Source: Candidatus Eiseniibacteriota bacterium (GTDB taxonomy: Bacteria > Eisenbacteria > RBG-16-71-46 > CAIMUX01). Taken from it: a DNA stretch of 64,000 nucleotides. Positions 52,703-61,652 of the stretch are shown here, piece by piece. The position numbers and the translations under genes are program-made. The stretch is from positions 1 through 64,000 of the forward strand of contig JAKQSZ010000035.1 in NCBI GenBank assembly GCA_029569475.1, written 5' to 3'. Within the stretch, counting starts at the first letter, position 1. Each line of letters begins with the position of its first letter. Below the pieces are notes generated by a model. It was not told the DNA's origin. It made no database searches and was given only the letters and a program-made list of their open reading frames with translations.

Positions 52703-54013
52703 ATGAGGTCCATCCTGACCGTCGCAGGCTGCATCCTGCGGCTCGAGGCGCGCGACCGCTCCAATCTCTTCTGGATGCTGGCGATGCCGATCGCCTTCAT
52801 CGGCATCTTCGGGAACTTCTTCTCGGCTTCCGAGCTGCAACGGACCGCCCTGGGCGTCGATGACCGCGACGGCAGCTATCTCTCCCAGATGCTGGTGGCT
52901 GACCTGGAGAGGGTTTCGGATCTGGCTATCAGACGGGAAGCGGCGGCTTCGCCGGCCCCGGCGGCGGCACCGCCCGCGCCGCGGAGCTTGCGCATTCCGG
53001 CGGGGTTTACCGATAGCCTGGCCGCCGGGAAAGAAGTCGCGCTCGTCATTTCGGCCACCTCGAACGCCGATGAACAGCACACCATGATCGCCCGAGTGCG
53101 CATCGCGCAGGCGATCGGCAGGCTCCTGGCGCAGCTCGCCGAAATCGAACGCGACACCGCCGTCCCGAATGACGCCCACCAGCAAGGCGCCGCCAACCCG
53201 TCGAGCCTGGCCAACCAACAGGCCGCTGGCAACCCGGGGAGCATGGCCAGCCAGCAGGCCGCCGCCAACTCGCGGAGCCCTGACCATCATACGGGCGGTT
53301 CCAGCGCGCGCGACCTCTCCTCGCCGGAGTTCCGCCGGCGCTACCAGGATTTGCTGGCGCGCCCGGAGCTGATCCAGGTGGTGTCCCGCACTTCCGAACG
53401 GGGCCACGTGCTCCCGAGCGGCTTCGCGGGAAGCGCGCAGTCCATGCTGGTGCTCTTCCTGCTGATGAACACCGCGATCGCCGGCGCTGTCACCCTGGCG
53501 CAGGAGCGGCAGAGCCGCGTGCTGTCCAGGCTCGCCACCTTCCCCGTCAGCCGGTTCGAGCTGCTGGCCGGGCGGGTCCTGGGACTGCTTGCGTTGGCGA
53601 TGACCCAGGCGGTCATCATCCTCATTGTGGGAGCGGTGGCCTTTCGCGTCTCCTGGGGGAACGAGCCGCTGGCCCTCTTCTCGATCCTGCTCTGCCTCGG
53701 ACTCTGTTCGTCGGCTCTTGGAGTGTTGCTCGGCGGCATCTTGCGAACACCCGAGCAGGCCGGGGCGTTGGCGTGGATCGTTCCTCTCTTCCTCGGAGCT
53801 CTCGGAGGGACGTGGTGGCCGCTGGAGATCGTCCCCGGGTGGATGCGTACCCTCGGCCACATCTCTCCCGCGGCCTGGGCGATGGATGGCATCCACGCGG
53901 TCGTCAATTTCGGCCGCGGACCTGCCGGCGCCCTTGTGCCCTGCGCCGTCTTGCTGGCCGCCACCGTGGTTCTTCTGGTGCTGGGCGCGCGGCAGCTGCG
54001 AACCGTCGAGTAG
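52703..54013 (+). CDS. ABC-2 type transporter permease with repeat insert
   Basis: The 436-residue protein starts at ATG 52703 (GGAGAGATGAGG upstream). It has the same topology as the preceding permease: an N-terminal helix (LFWMLAMPIAFIGIFGNFF), a large outer loop, and C-terminal helices (LVLFLLMNTAIAGAVTLAQE, LGGTWWPLEIVPGWM). The outer loop carries three 12-residue repeats (HQQGAANPSSLA type) near 159-194, a low-complexity insert unlikely to be part of the transport path. The two permeases probably form a heterodimer. Confidence 0.83.
   Translation: MRSILTVAGCILRLEARDRSNLFWMLAMPIAFIGIFGNFFSASELQRTALGVDDRDGSYLSQMLVADLERVSDLAIRREAAASPAPAAAPPAPRSLRIPAGFTDSLAAGKEVALVISATSNADEQHTMIARVRIAQAIGRLLAQLAEIERDTAVPNDAHQQGAANPSSLANQQAAGNPGSMASQQAAANSRSPDHHTGGSSARDLSSPEFRRRYQDLLARPELIQVVSRTSERGHVLPSGFAGSAQSMLVLFLLMNTAIAGAVTLAQERQSRVLSRLATFPVSRFELLAGRVLGLLALAMTQAVIILIVGAVAFRVSWGNEPLALFSILLCLGLCSSALGVLLGGILRTPEQAGALAWIVPLFLGALGGTWWPLEIVPGWMRTLGHISPAAWAMDGIHAVVNFGRGPAGALVPCAVLLAATVVLLVLGARQLRTVE
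53177..53284 (+). repeat. Three 36-bp in-frame repeats in the ABC permease gene
   Basis: Three 36-bp units (53177, 53213, 53249) encode HQQGAANPSSLA, NQQAAGNPGSMA and SQQAAANSRSPD. They lie in the predicted periplasmic loop. Confidence 0.7.
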
Positions 54014-54023
54014 CCCCATCGGA

Positions 54024-55037
54024 TCAGGCCGAGGACAGAGGGCCAGACCAGGCCGGGCCAGGTGAGGCCAGACAAGACCAGACCAGACAGGACCAATCCG
54101 GATCAGTCCAGTCGCGCAGCTCGCGGCCGGTCAACTTCAGGAAGAGGCTCTGCAGGGTCGGCTCCTGGATGGCGATGTCGGTGACGGAGAGGCCTCGTTG
54201 GAGAAGCGCTGCCAGCGCCTCTGAGGCGGTCCCCGATGCGGGATCGACGGACAAGACCGCCTTTCCATCCTCCAGGCCCACGACGCGGACCCGCCTCTCG
54301 GCGTCCAACTCCGCTCGAACAGCCTCCCCGGCGAAGCCGCCGCGCAGCGTGATCAGGCTCCCTTCACCGACCATCCGGCGCAACTCGGCCAACGTGCCCT
54401 CCGCCAGCAGGCGGCCGTGGTCGATGATGCCGATCCGGTCGCAGAGCGACTCCGCCTCTTCGAGATAGTGGGTCGTGTACAAGACGGCTGTGCCATTGCG
54501 GCGCACGTCGCGGACGATGTCCAGGATGTGGATCCGCGCCTGGGGGTCGATACCGACGGTGGGCTCATCCAGCAGGAGCATGCGCGGGCGGCTGACCAGC
54601 CCGATGGCCAGGTTGAGCCGCCGCTTCATGCCGCCCGAAAACTGCTTCGCCGGCTGGCGGGATGATGGATCGAGGCCGACCTGCGCGAGCACCTCCGCGG
54701 TGCGCGCCCGCAAATCTTCTCCGCGAAGGCCGTAGAGCGAGCCGAAGAAGGAAACGTTCTCGCGAGCGCTCAGCGTCTCGTAGAGCGCCGTCTCCTGGGG
54801 CACCACGGCCAGCTCACGGCGGGCCCGCAGCGCTTCGCCGACGGCATCGACTCCATCGAGGGTGATCTTCCCGGAGTCGGGCTGCAGCAGGCCGCAGATG
54901 CACGAGATGGTCGTGGTCTTGCCCGCCCCGTTGGGCCCGAGAAGCCCATAGATCTCGCCGGGTCGCACGTGGAAGGAGACGTGGTCCACCGCGTGCAGCG
55001 AACCGAAGCTTCGGTCCAGGTTTTCGACGTGCAGCAT
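54024..55037 (-). CDS. ABC transporter ATP-binding protein
   Basis: The 337-residue protein starts at ATG 55037. It shows Walker A GPNGAGKTTT, Q-loop VPQETALYE, signature FSGGMKRRLNLA, Walker B RMLLLDEPT and switch His in TTHYLEEAE, followed by a C-terminal regulatory domain typical of DrrA/CcmA-type exporter ATPases. The last 25-30 residues (after LRDWTDP) come from a degenerate repeat and are probably not part of the fold. It is convergent with two permease genes of the same exporter class ending 10 bp away, so the three are likely one transporter despite separate transcripts. Confidence 0.9.
   Translation of the reverse strand: MLHVENLDRSFGSLHAVDHVSFHVRPGEIYGLLGPNGAGKTTTISCICGLLQPDSGKITLDGVDAVGEALRARRELAVVPQETALYETLSARENVSFFGSLYGLRGEDLRARTAEVLAQVGLDPSSRQPAKQFSGGMKRRLNLAIGLVSRPRMLLLDEPTVGIDPQARIHILDIVRDVRRNGTAVLYTTHYLEEAESLCDRIGIIDHGRLLAEGTLAELRRMVGEGSLITLRGGFAGEAVRAELDAERRVRVVGLEDGKAVLSVDPASGTASEALAALLQRGLSVTDIAIQEPTLQSLFLKLTGRELRDWTDPDWSCLVWSCLASPGPAWSGPLSSA
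54041..54112. repeat. Degenerate CCAGACCA-type repeats between convergent ABC genes
   Basis: About 70 bp of low-complexity sequence built from CCAGACCAG and GGCCAGG variants covers the 3' end of the ATPase gene. It has lengthened that reading frame and may have arisen by slippage. Confidence 0.5.
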
Positions 55038-55254
55038 GAGAACCCCCCACTGCCGTTGGACACCTTCCGGATGGCCCATTCTGCGCGAGGTCGAGGTGGC
55101 ACGGAAGCTCTTTCCGCCTTGTCCGCGCTTGCTTTCGATGCGCAGGCCGTACCAATATTCTTGCGGGGATCTGCGCCAGTTCGCCTCCCTGCCCGCCGCG
55201 CACGACCTCGCGCGGCGCGCCGCACTCGATCTGGACGTCGAAAGGAACCCGACC

Positions 55255-58200
55255 ATGCCGGCTGATCACGGGTACTATCGCCAACCTACCATTCACGGTG
55301 GAACCGTCGCGTTCATCTGTGAGGACGACCTCTGGTGCGTCGCCGCCAGCGGCGGAATCGCGCGCCGACTCACCGCCAATCCGGGGCAGATCTACTTCCC
55401 GTCCTTTTCGCCGGACGGGCGTTGGATCGCCTTCACGGGCCGCGATGACGGCCCGACGGAGGTCTATGTCATCGAAGCGGACGGCGGTCCGGCTCGGCGT
55501 CTCACCTGGCTCGGCGCCTCCTGCCAGGTCGCCGGCTGGCGGCCCGGCGGCCGGGAGATCCTTTTCGCTTCCGATTGGCGGCAGCCCTTCCTGAAGGAGA
55601 TCGAACTCCACGCCGTGCCCCGCGAAGGCGGCCTGGTCACGCCGCTGGGTCTCGGCCCCTCCCGCAGCATCGCCTACCAGCCGGACGGGCCCGGCGTCGT
55701 CCTCGGACGCAACTCGGGCGACCCGGCCCGCTGGAAGCGCTACCGTGGCGGCACGGCGGGATCCCTTTGGATCGACCGCAACGGTTCCGGACAGTTCTCC
55801 CGGCTCATCCAGGTTCGCGGCAACCTGGCCGGACCGATGTGGATCGACCGCCGGGTCTATTTCCTCTCCGATCACGAGGGATACGGAAACCTCTACTCCT
55901 GTACCCCTACCGGCAGGGACCTGAGGCGTCACACGGATCACGAAGACTTCTATGTGCGCTTCCCGTCCACCGACGGACGGCGGATCGTCTACCACGCCGG
56001 GGCCGACCTCTTCATCTACGATCCGTCGGAGGGGGCCACCCGCCCGATCGATATCCGGCTGCAAAGCCCTCGTCCTCAGCGCAACCGCAAGTTCGTGTCG
56101 GCCACCAAACACCTGGAGGGGTTCGACCTTCATCCCGCCGGGCACTCCCTGATCTCCTCGAACCGCGGCGGGTTGTACACCATGGGCCTCTGGAGCGGTG
56201 CGCCCCGGCGTTTTGGCCAGATCTCCTCGGCCCGTTACCGGCTGGGCACGTGGCTGGCCGACGGCAATCGCGTCGCGGCGCTCACCGATGAGACCGGCGA
56301 GGAAGCCCTCCTGGTCCTGTCCACCTCCGACGAGACGATGAGCCCGGAGCCGGCGCGGCGTAAAGGACGCGGCCGGGCCGCCCGGGAGAGCTTCACGGGC
56401 CTGATCCAGGGCGATTTCGGCCGCGCGATCGATCTCGCGATCCCGCCGGCCGGGCCCGACCGGATCGCCCTCGCCAACCAGCGCCAGGAGATCATTCTGG
56501 TCGACCTGGAAACCCAGAAGTCCCGCGTCCTCGACCGGAGCCCCTACAACCGCATCCAGGGGATGTCCTTTTCCCCCGACGGCCGCTGGCTGGCCTATGG
56601 CTATCCGGCCAGCAGCCGCACGGTCTGCCTGCGCGTGGTCGACCTGGCCAACGGGCAGTCGCGGGACATCACCAGGCCGGACTTCTCCGACTATGCGCCC
56701 TGCTTCGATCCCGAGGGGCGCTACATCTACTTCCTCTCGCTGCGCACCTTCGATCCGGTCTATGACAAGCTCTACTTCGATCTCGGTTTTCCCCGCGGGG
56801 CGCGCCCGTACCTGGTGACGCTGCGGCCCGACGTGTACTCCCCGTTCAGCGCGGCACATCGCCAGCCGCGGGCTCCCGGAGCGGGTCCCGGCGCCGATTC
56901 GGGCGATTCCGAGAAGAACGGCGACAAGCAGGCCGAGAGCGACGAGACCCGCCCGGAGAAGGACGCGACGGAGCGAGGGCGCAAGCGCGTGGTCGAGGTC
57001 ACGATCGACTTCGACGGCATCGAGGACCGGGTGGTGCCCTTCCCCGTCCCGGAGGGGATCTATGACTCCATCCGCGCTTCGAAGAACCGCGTTTTCTTCA
57101 CTTCCTGGCCGGTCGAGGGAAGCATCGATCAGAACTGGTATCCCGGCGCCGAGCCGCCCGCCAAGGCCGTCCTCCAGGCCTACAGCTTCGACGACGAGAA
57201 GACCGAGACGGTCTCCGACCGGGTCACCTCCTTCACCCTCTCGCTCAACGGCAAGACCCTGGGCATCCGCGCCGGCAACCGCATCCGCATGGTCGCGGCC
57301 AGCCACAAGGCCGACGGCAAGCCGGTCAAGGACGAGCCCGGACGGGAGAGCGGGTGGGTGGATCTCGAACGGCTGCGTGCCTCGGTCATCCCGATCGAGG
57401 AATGGCGGCAGATGTTCCGTGAAGCCTGGAGGCTCCAGCGCGATCAGTTCTGGACCCCGGACATGTCCGGACTCGACTGGCAAGGGGTCTTCGAGCGCTA
57501 CTATCCGCTGGTCGACCGGGTCTCTACCCGCAGCGAGTTCTCCGACCTCCTGTGGGAGCTGCAAGGGGAACTCGGCACCTCGCACTGCTACGAACTCGGG
57601 GGCGATTACCGTCCGGACCCCGCCTGGCACCAGGGCCACCTGGGAGCGGATCTGGAGTTCCAGCGCCGCTCGGGCACCTGGCGCGTCCAAAGGATCCCGC
57701 GCGGCGACTCCTGGGACGAGCGTCGTTTCTCCCCCCTGCAGGCGCCGGGCGTAGGCGTCCGCGAGGGCGACGAGATCCTCGAGGTCGCGGGGTTTCCGGT
57801 GGGCGCCGATCGCTCCCCCTACGAGTGCCTTGTCCACCAGGCCGGTCGTGAGGTGCCGCTCAAGGTCCGCTCGCGCGCGCGGGGGCGGCGCGGCGCCGGG
57901 GCCGCGGAAACGGTGCGCACCGTGGTGGTGAAGACGTTGCGCGAGGAAACGAGCCTGCGCTACCGCGACTGGGTCGAGAGCAACCGCGAGTGGGTCCACC
58001 GCGAGTCGGACGGCCGGGTCGGCTATGTCCACCTTCCCAACATGGGGCCGCAAGGCTACGCGGAGTTCCATCGCTACTTCTTGAGCGAGCTCAATCGTCC
58101 CGGGCTGATCGTGGACGTGCGCTACAACGGCGGGGGCCATGTCTCCCAGCTCATCCTGGAGAAGCTCCTCCGCAAGCGCATCGGTTACGACGCCAACCGC

Positions 58201-58641
58201 TGGGGCATGCCGGAGTCGTATCCCTCGGACGCGCCGATGGGGCCGATGATCGCCCTGACGAACGAGTACGCCGGTTCCGACGGCGACATCTTCAGCCACG
58301 GCTTCAAGCTCTTCGGCCTCGGGCCGCTGATCGGCAAGCGGACCTGGGGAGGCGTGGTCGGGATCTGGCCGCGGCACTCGCTGGTCGACGGCACGGTCAC
58401 CACCCAGCCGGAGTTCGCCTTCTGGTTCAAGGATGTCGGCTGGGGAGTGGAGAACTACGGGACCGACCCGGACATCGAAGTCGAGATCCGTCCCCAGGAC
58501 TTCGCCGCCGGCGAGGATCCTCAACTCCGGAGGGGCCTGGTGGAGGTGGAGAAGATCATCCGCAAGGTCAAGCCGGCGGTGCCGGACCTGAAGAACCGGC
58601 CGATGCTGCGACCGGGGAAGCTGCCGCGCATCAAGCTCTGA
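55255..58641 (+). CDS. Tricorn protease homologue without signal peptide (S41)
   Basis: The 1128-residue protein starts at ATG 55255 (AAAGGAACC upstream) and begins MPADHGYYRQPTIHG with no export signal, so it is cytosolic like archaeal tricorn. It has the two propellers (SPDGRWIAFTGRD, SPDGRWLAYGY), a Lys/Asp/Glu-rich insert (about 545-580), a C1 domain, a PDZ-like domain (WRVQRIPRGDSWDER) and the S41 C2 domain. Catalytic residues are His777 (GTSHCYE), Ser1008 (EYAGSDGD) and the Glu in GVENYGTDPD. It would trim peptides produced by other proteases. An upstream extension of the frame lacks coding character. Confidence 0.9.
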   Translation: MPADHGYYRQPTIHGGTVAFICEDDLWCVAASGGIARRLTANPGQIYFPSFSPDGRWIAFTGRDDGPTEVYVIEADGGPARRLTWLGASCQVAGWRPGGREILFASDWRQPFLKEIELHAVPREGGLVTPLGLGPSRSIAYQPDGPGVVLGRNSGDPARWKRYRGGTAGSLWIDRNGSGQFSRLIQVRGNLAGPMWIDRRVYFLSDHEGYGNLYSCTPTGRDLRRHTDHEDFYVRFPSTDGRRIVYHAGADLFIYDPSEGATRPIDIRLQSPRPQRNRKFVSATKHLEGFDLHPAGHSLISSNRGGLYTMGLWSGAPRRFGQISSARYRLGTWLADGNRVAALTDETGEEALLVLSTSDETMSPEPARRKGRGRAARESFTGLIQGDFGRAIDLAIPPAGPDRIALANQRQEIILVDLETQKSRVLDRSPYNRIQGMSFSPDGRWLAYGYPASSRTVCLRVVDLANGQSRDITRPDFSDYAPCFDPEGRYIYFLSLRTFDPVYDKLYFDLGFPRGARPYLVTLRPDVYSPFSAAHRQPRAPGAGPGADSGDSEKNGDKQAESDETRPEKDATERGRKRVVEVTIDFDGIEDRVVPFPVPEGIYDSIRASKNRVFFTSWPVEGSIDQNWYPGAEPPAKAVLQAYSFDDEKTETVSDRVTSFTLSLNGKTLGIRAGNRIRMVAASHKADGKPVKDEPGRESGWVDLERLRASVIPIEEWRQMFREAWRLQRDQFWTPDMSGLDWQGVFERYYPLVDRVSTRSEFSDLLWELQGELGTSHCYELGGDYRPDPAWHQGHLGADLEFQRRSGTWRVQRIPRGDSWDERRFSPLQAPGVGVREGDEILEVAGFPVGADRSPYECLVHQAGREVPLKVRSRARGRRGAGAAETVRTVVVKTLREETSLRYRDWVESNREWVHRESDGRVGYVHLPNMGPQGYAEFHRYFLSELNRPGLIVDVRYNGGGHVSQLILEKLLRKRIGYDANRWGMPESYPSDAPMGPMIALTNEYAGSDGDIFSHGFKLFGLGPLIGKRTWGGVVGIWPRHSLVDGTVTTQPEFAFWFKDVGWGVENYGTDPDIEVEIRPQDFAAGEDPQLRRGLVEVEKIIRKVKPAVPDLKNRPMLRPGKLPRIKL

Positions 58642-58660
58642 GCTGAAGGTCTGAGCCAGG

Positions 58661-58688
58661 CTACCGGCCGGTTTGAAGCGGCCGGTAG
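58661..58688. terminator. Bidirectional hairpin between convergent genes
   Basis: Perfect 10-bp stem CTACCGGCCG/CGGCCGGTAG with an 8-nt loop, 20 bp after the tricorn stop and 9 bp after the end of the minus-strand gene. It can serve both genes. Confidence 0.6.
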
Positions 58689-58696
58689 TCTGGGCG

Positions 58697-59194
58697 CTAG
58701 GCCCGAGGCCCCCATCTCGTCCTACGGATCCATGCCATCCAGGCTAGCCGGCTCGCGATCAACAGCGCGAGGCCTACCGCCAGACAGATTGCGCCGCGAA
58801 CAAGCGCTGGGAGAGAACTCGCCCGGAAGACCTGGCCCAGCGCCGCCATCGCGGCCACCGCGAGCCAGCTCTTCCAGGACAGGAAGCCGCCCAGGCAGCG
58901 GCCGTCGCCGCGCTCCTCGATGCGGCGGACAATCTCCCGGGCCCTGCGGTCGAGGACAAAGCGCGCCTTCGCCACGCCCGTAACGACGGCCGCCGCCAGG
59001 AGGACCGGGACGAACCACGAAGACTCCGCCCGTGCCATCCAGATCACCCCGGCGCAAAACAGTCCGAGCCCGACGAGACTCCACAGCAGGCCCGCGGCGA
59101 GCAGGTGCGTCCGCCCGGATGCCTTGGGCGTCAGGCGCAACGAGCCGCTCCGGCGGCCGGAGGATCGCGAAGTGCGAGACATGCCCGCCAGCAT
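58697..59194 (-). CDS. Membrane protein of unknown function
   Basis: The 165-residue protein has a basic N-terminus and four hydrophobic segments (about 31-54 and 60-76, a basic cytosolic loop, then about 105-121 and 128-150). ATG at 59194 is taken; ATG at 59182 is possible. The loop FVLDRRAREIVRRIEERGDG and FLSWKSWL resembles small membrane proteins found in many phyla without assigned function. It is divergent from the ammonia-lyase gene. Confidence 0.7.
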   Translation of the reverse strand: MLAGMSRTSRSSGRRSGSLRLTPKASGRTHLLAAGLLWSLVGLGLFCAGVIWMARAESSWFVPVLLAAAVVTGVAKARFVLDRRAREIVRRIEERGDGRCLGGFLSWKSWLAVAAMAALGQVFRASSLPALVRGAICLAVGLALLIASRLAWMAWIRRTRWGPRA

Positions 59195-59346
59195 AGCCGA
59201 AAACCGGGACGTCCCCCGGCGGCAAGCACGTCGGGCAGATCCACCCGCCGCACCCGGGGACGATCCGTTCGACCGGGCTTGCCGTTGATGGTAGTCTGAG
59301 CAGTGGATGTGGTGGCCGCGCCACGCGCGGAAGGGAGGAGGATCTC

Positions 59347-60876
59347 ATGATTCGGCTGGACGGTAAGAGCCTGAAGATCGAGGACGTTGTCGCGATCGCG
59401 CGCCACGGCGAGAAGGTGGAGCTGGCGCCCGAGGCGGTGGAGCGGATCCGCAAGTGCCGGGGGATGCTCGAGAGGAAGATCGTCGCGCATGAGATCATGT
59501 ACGGCGTCAACACCGGCATCGGGGAGCTGTCCGAGGTCGCCCTGACCGATGAACAGGTCCAGCAGTTCCAGCGCTACCTCATCTACAATCACGCCGCCGG
59601 CATCGGCGAGCCCTGCCCGATCGAGCACGTGCGGGCGGCGATGCTCAGCCGGGCCAACGTGCACGCCAAGGGCCACTCCGGCTGCCGCCCCGAGATCACC
59701 CAGACCTTCATCGAGCTGCTCAATCGCGGCGTCACGCCCGTAGTCTGCGAGAAGGGAAGCGTCGGAGCCTGCGGCGACCTCTCGCCGATGAGCCAGATCG
59801 CGCTCAGCATGATGGGAGAGGGCGAGGCGTTCTACCAGGGCGAGCGCATGCCGACGCGGGTGGCCATGGAGCGCGCCGGGATTGCCATTCCGGGGCTGCA
59901 GGCGCGCGATGGCCTGGCGTCGATCAACGGCAGCAACCTGATCACCGGAATCGGCTGCCTCACCCTCTACGACGTGGAGCGGTGGATCGCGCAGGCGGAG
60001 ATCACCGCCGCGATGACGCTCGAAGCCCTCATGGCCAACATGCGTCCCTACGATTCACGCCTGCACGCTCTTCGCGGATTCCATGGAGCCATGACCTCGG
60101 CGGACAACATGCGCCAGGTCATCGAAGGCTCGGACCTCCAGACCGGCAAGCTCAAGGTCAAGGTCCAGGACGCCTACTCCATGCGCTCCACTCCGCAGGT
60201 CATCGGCTCGCTGCGCGATCTCATGGCCTATGCCCGCCGCCAGTTCGAGATCGAGCTCAACGGCGTCGCCGATAACCCGATCTTCCTTCCCGACGATGAC
60301 GTCGTGCTGACCGGCGCGAACTTCCAGGGGACGCCGATGAGCCTGCCCCTCGATGCCGTGGGCGCCGGCGTCTGCATGGTATCGGTCCTCTCCGAGCGGC
60401 GCCTCAACCGTCTCCTCAACCCGGCCCTCAGTGTCGGCCTGCCGGCGTTCTTGACCAAGGGCGCGGGCATGTTCTCGGGGTTGATGCTCAGCCAGTACAC
60501 CGCCGGAATGCTCATCGTCGAGCAGAGGATTCTGAGCGCGCCCTCCTACGTCGAGTCCATTCCCGCCGCGGCCGACCAGGAGGACTTCGTCAGCATGGGA
60601 ATGAACGGGGCGCTCAAGACCCGCCAGATCCTGGAGAACTCCTACGGCGTCCTCGGCATCGAGATGATCGCCGCCGCGCAGGCGCTCGACTTCCGGGAGT
60701 TCGGCTTCGGCCGTGGAACCCGCACCGGTCACCAGGCCATCCGCCGGGTCGTGGAACACCTGGATGTGGACCGGCCGCTGTTCAACGATCACAACAACAT
60801 GACGGCGGCAGTGAAGGCGTGCACGGTGCTCGAGGCGGTCGAGGCGGAAGTGGGACCGCTCCGGAAGTCCTGGTAA
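59347..60876 (+). CDS. hutH: Histidine/aromatic amino acid ammonia-lyase with Cys in the MIO triad
   Basis: The 509-residue protein follows GGGAGGAGGATCTC and has the length and blocks of histidine ammonia-lyase: MYGVNTGIGELSEV, the MIO-forming loop GSVGACGDLSPMSQ, GSNLITGIGCLTLYDVE, QDAYSMRSTPQVIG, GVADNPIFLP, and the C-terminal catalytic Glu region AADQEDFVSMG. The MIO triad is Ala141-Cys142-Gly143 instead of Ala-Ser-Gly. Cys can cyclise to the same prosthetic group, and a bacterial subgroup carries it naturally. It removes ammonia from His (or Tyr/Phe). No other hut genes are present, so substrate assignment is provisional. Confidence 0.85.
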   Translation: MIRLDGKSLKIEDVVAIARHGEKVELAPEAVERIRKCRGMLERKIVAHEIMYGVNTGIGELSEVALTDEQVQQFQRYLIYNHAAGIGEPCPIEHVRAAMLSRANVHAKGHSGCRPEITQTFIELLNRGVTPVVCEKGSVGACGDLSPMSQIALSMMGEGEAFYQGERMPTRVAMERAGIAIPGLQARDGLASINGSNLITGIGCLTLYDVERWIAQAEITAAMTLEALMANMRPYDSRLHALRGFHGAMTSADNMRQVIEGSDLQTGKLKVKVQDAYSMRSTPQVIGSLRDLMAYARRQFEIELNGVADNPIFLPDDDVVLTGANFQGTPMSLPLDAVGAGVCMVSVLSERRLNRLLNPALSVGLPAFLTKGAGMFSGLMLSQYTAGMLIVEQRILSAPSYVESIPAAADQEDFVSMGMNGALKTRQILENSYGVLGIEMIAAAQALDFREFGFGRGTRTGHQAIRRVVEHLDVDRPLFNDHNNMTAAVKACTVLEAVEAEVGPLRKSW

Positions 60877-60907
60877 TCGATCGGAACCTGTTGGCGATTC
60901 GGGTGAG

Positions 60908-60931
60908 GAGGTCGCGGACTGCCGCGGCCTC
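60908..60931. terminator. Hairpin between hutH and the nitroreductase gene
   Basis: Ten-base-pair stem GAGGTCGCGG/CCGCGGCCTC with one G-T pair and a 4-nt loop, followed by a C/T-rich tract on the plus strand, between convergent genes. Confidence 0.4.
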
Positions 60932-60942
60932 CCCTCTCCCCC

Positions 60943-61455
60943 CTACAGCCGGTGGACGAGGTCTTCGATCGAACGGCGGGGCGTGCGTTCCGGCGTTTCA
61001 GCGGCCTTTCCCAGCGGCAGTATGGCAACCGGCTTCTGATCGGCCGGCAGCCCCAGAGCCCCTCGCACCCGCACTTCGTCGAAGGCTCCGACCCAGCAGG
61101 TGGCCAGCCCTGCGTTGACCGCCGCAAGCTGGGCGTACGCGGCCGCGATCGTCGCATCCTGGATGGCGTAGAGGGTCCGCCCCCTCTCCTGGTACCGCCG
61201 CGCCCGATCCGGGGCGGCGCAGAAGACCAGCGCGGCCGGGGCGGTGGCGATGAACTCCTGGTCGAAAGCGGCGGCGGCCAGCGCCTCCTTCACCCCCGGC
61301 TGTTCGACCAGGTAGATCTCATAGGCTTGAAGGTCTCCCGCCGACGGGGCCTGGTTGCAGGCATCCAGGATCCGGCGGAGCGCATCCGCCGGGACGGGCG
61401 TCTTCTCGAAGACGCGCACGGACCGGCGCTCTTGGACCAGCTCGAAAAAATCCAC
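60943..61455 (-). CDS. Nitroreductase-family flavoprotein
   Basis: The 170-residue protein starts at ATG 61455 (AGAGGAGGATTGCG). FMN-binding motifs of the NfsB/NrsA-like fold are visible: ERRSVRVFEKTPVPADAL near the N-terminus, NQAPSAGDLQAYEIYLV, the helix YAIQDATIAAAYAQLAAVNA, GLATCWVGAFDEVRVRGAL and PVAILPLGKAAE. It is short for the family and probably dimeric. It reduces nitro, quinone or related substrates with NAD(P)H; the physiological substrate is unknown. It is divergent from thiD across the repeat array. Confidence 0.88.
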   Translation of the reverse strand: MDFFELVQERRSVRVFEKTPVPADALRRILDACNQAPSAGDLQAYEIYLVEQPGVKEALAAAAFDQEFIATAPAALVFCAAPDRARRYQERGRTLYAIQDATIAAAYAQLAAVNAGLATCWVGAFDEVRVRGALGLPADQKPVAILPLGKAAETPERTPRRSIEDLVHRL

Positions 61456-61652
61456 GCAATCCTCCTCTGCACTCTGCGAAAGGCCCGATCCAGGACTTGC
61501 GGGCCGGGGTCCAGATGATGGTCCACCGTATGCGCCGCGAAGGCAAGCGCCGGGTCATCGCAGGATCGGCCCGGTGTCCAGTTGCGCCATTGCCGCCGTC
61601 CGGACATACTCCACGAACCACAATGTCCATCCTCGGGCAAGGCGCCGGCGCT

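Noticed and set aside
54814..58524. 1236-codon open frame on the minus strand
   Set aside because: It is antisense to the cytosolic tricorn gene, has shadow composition (long runs of Gly, Arg, Val, Asp without domains) and no start signal. GC-rich codon bias opens such frames.
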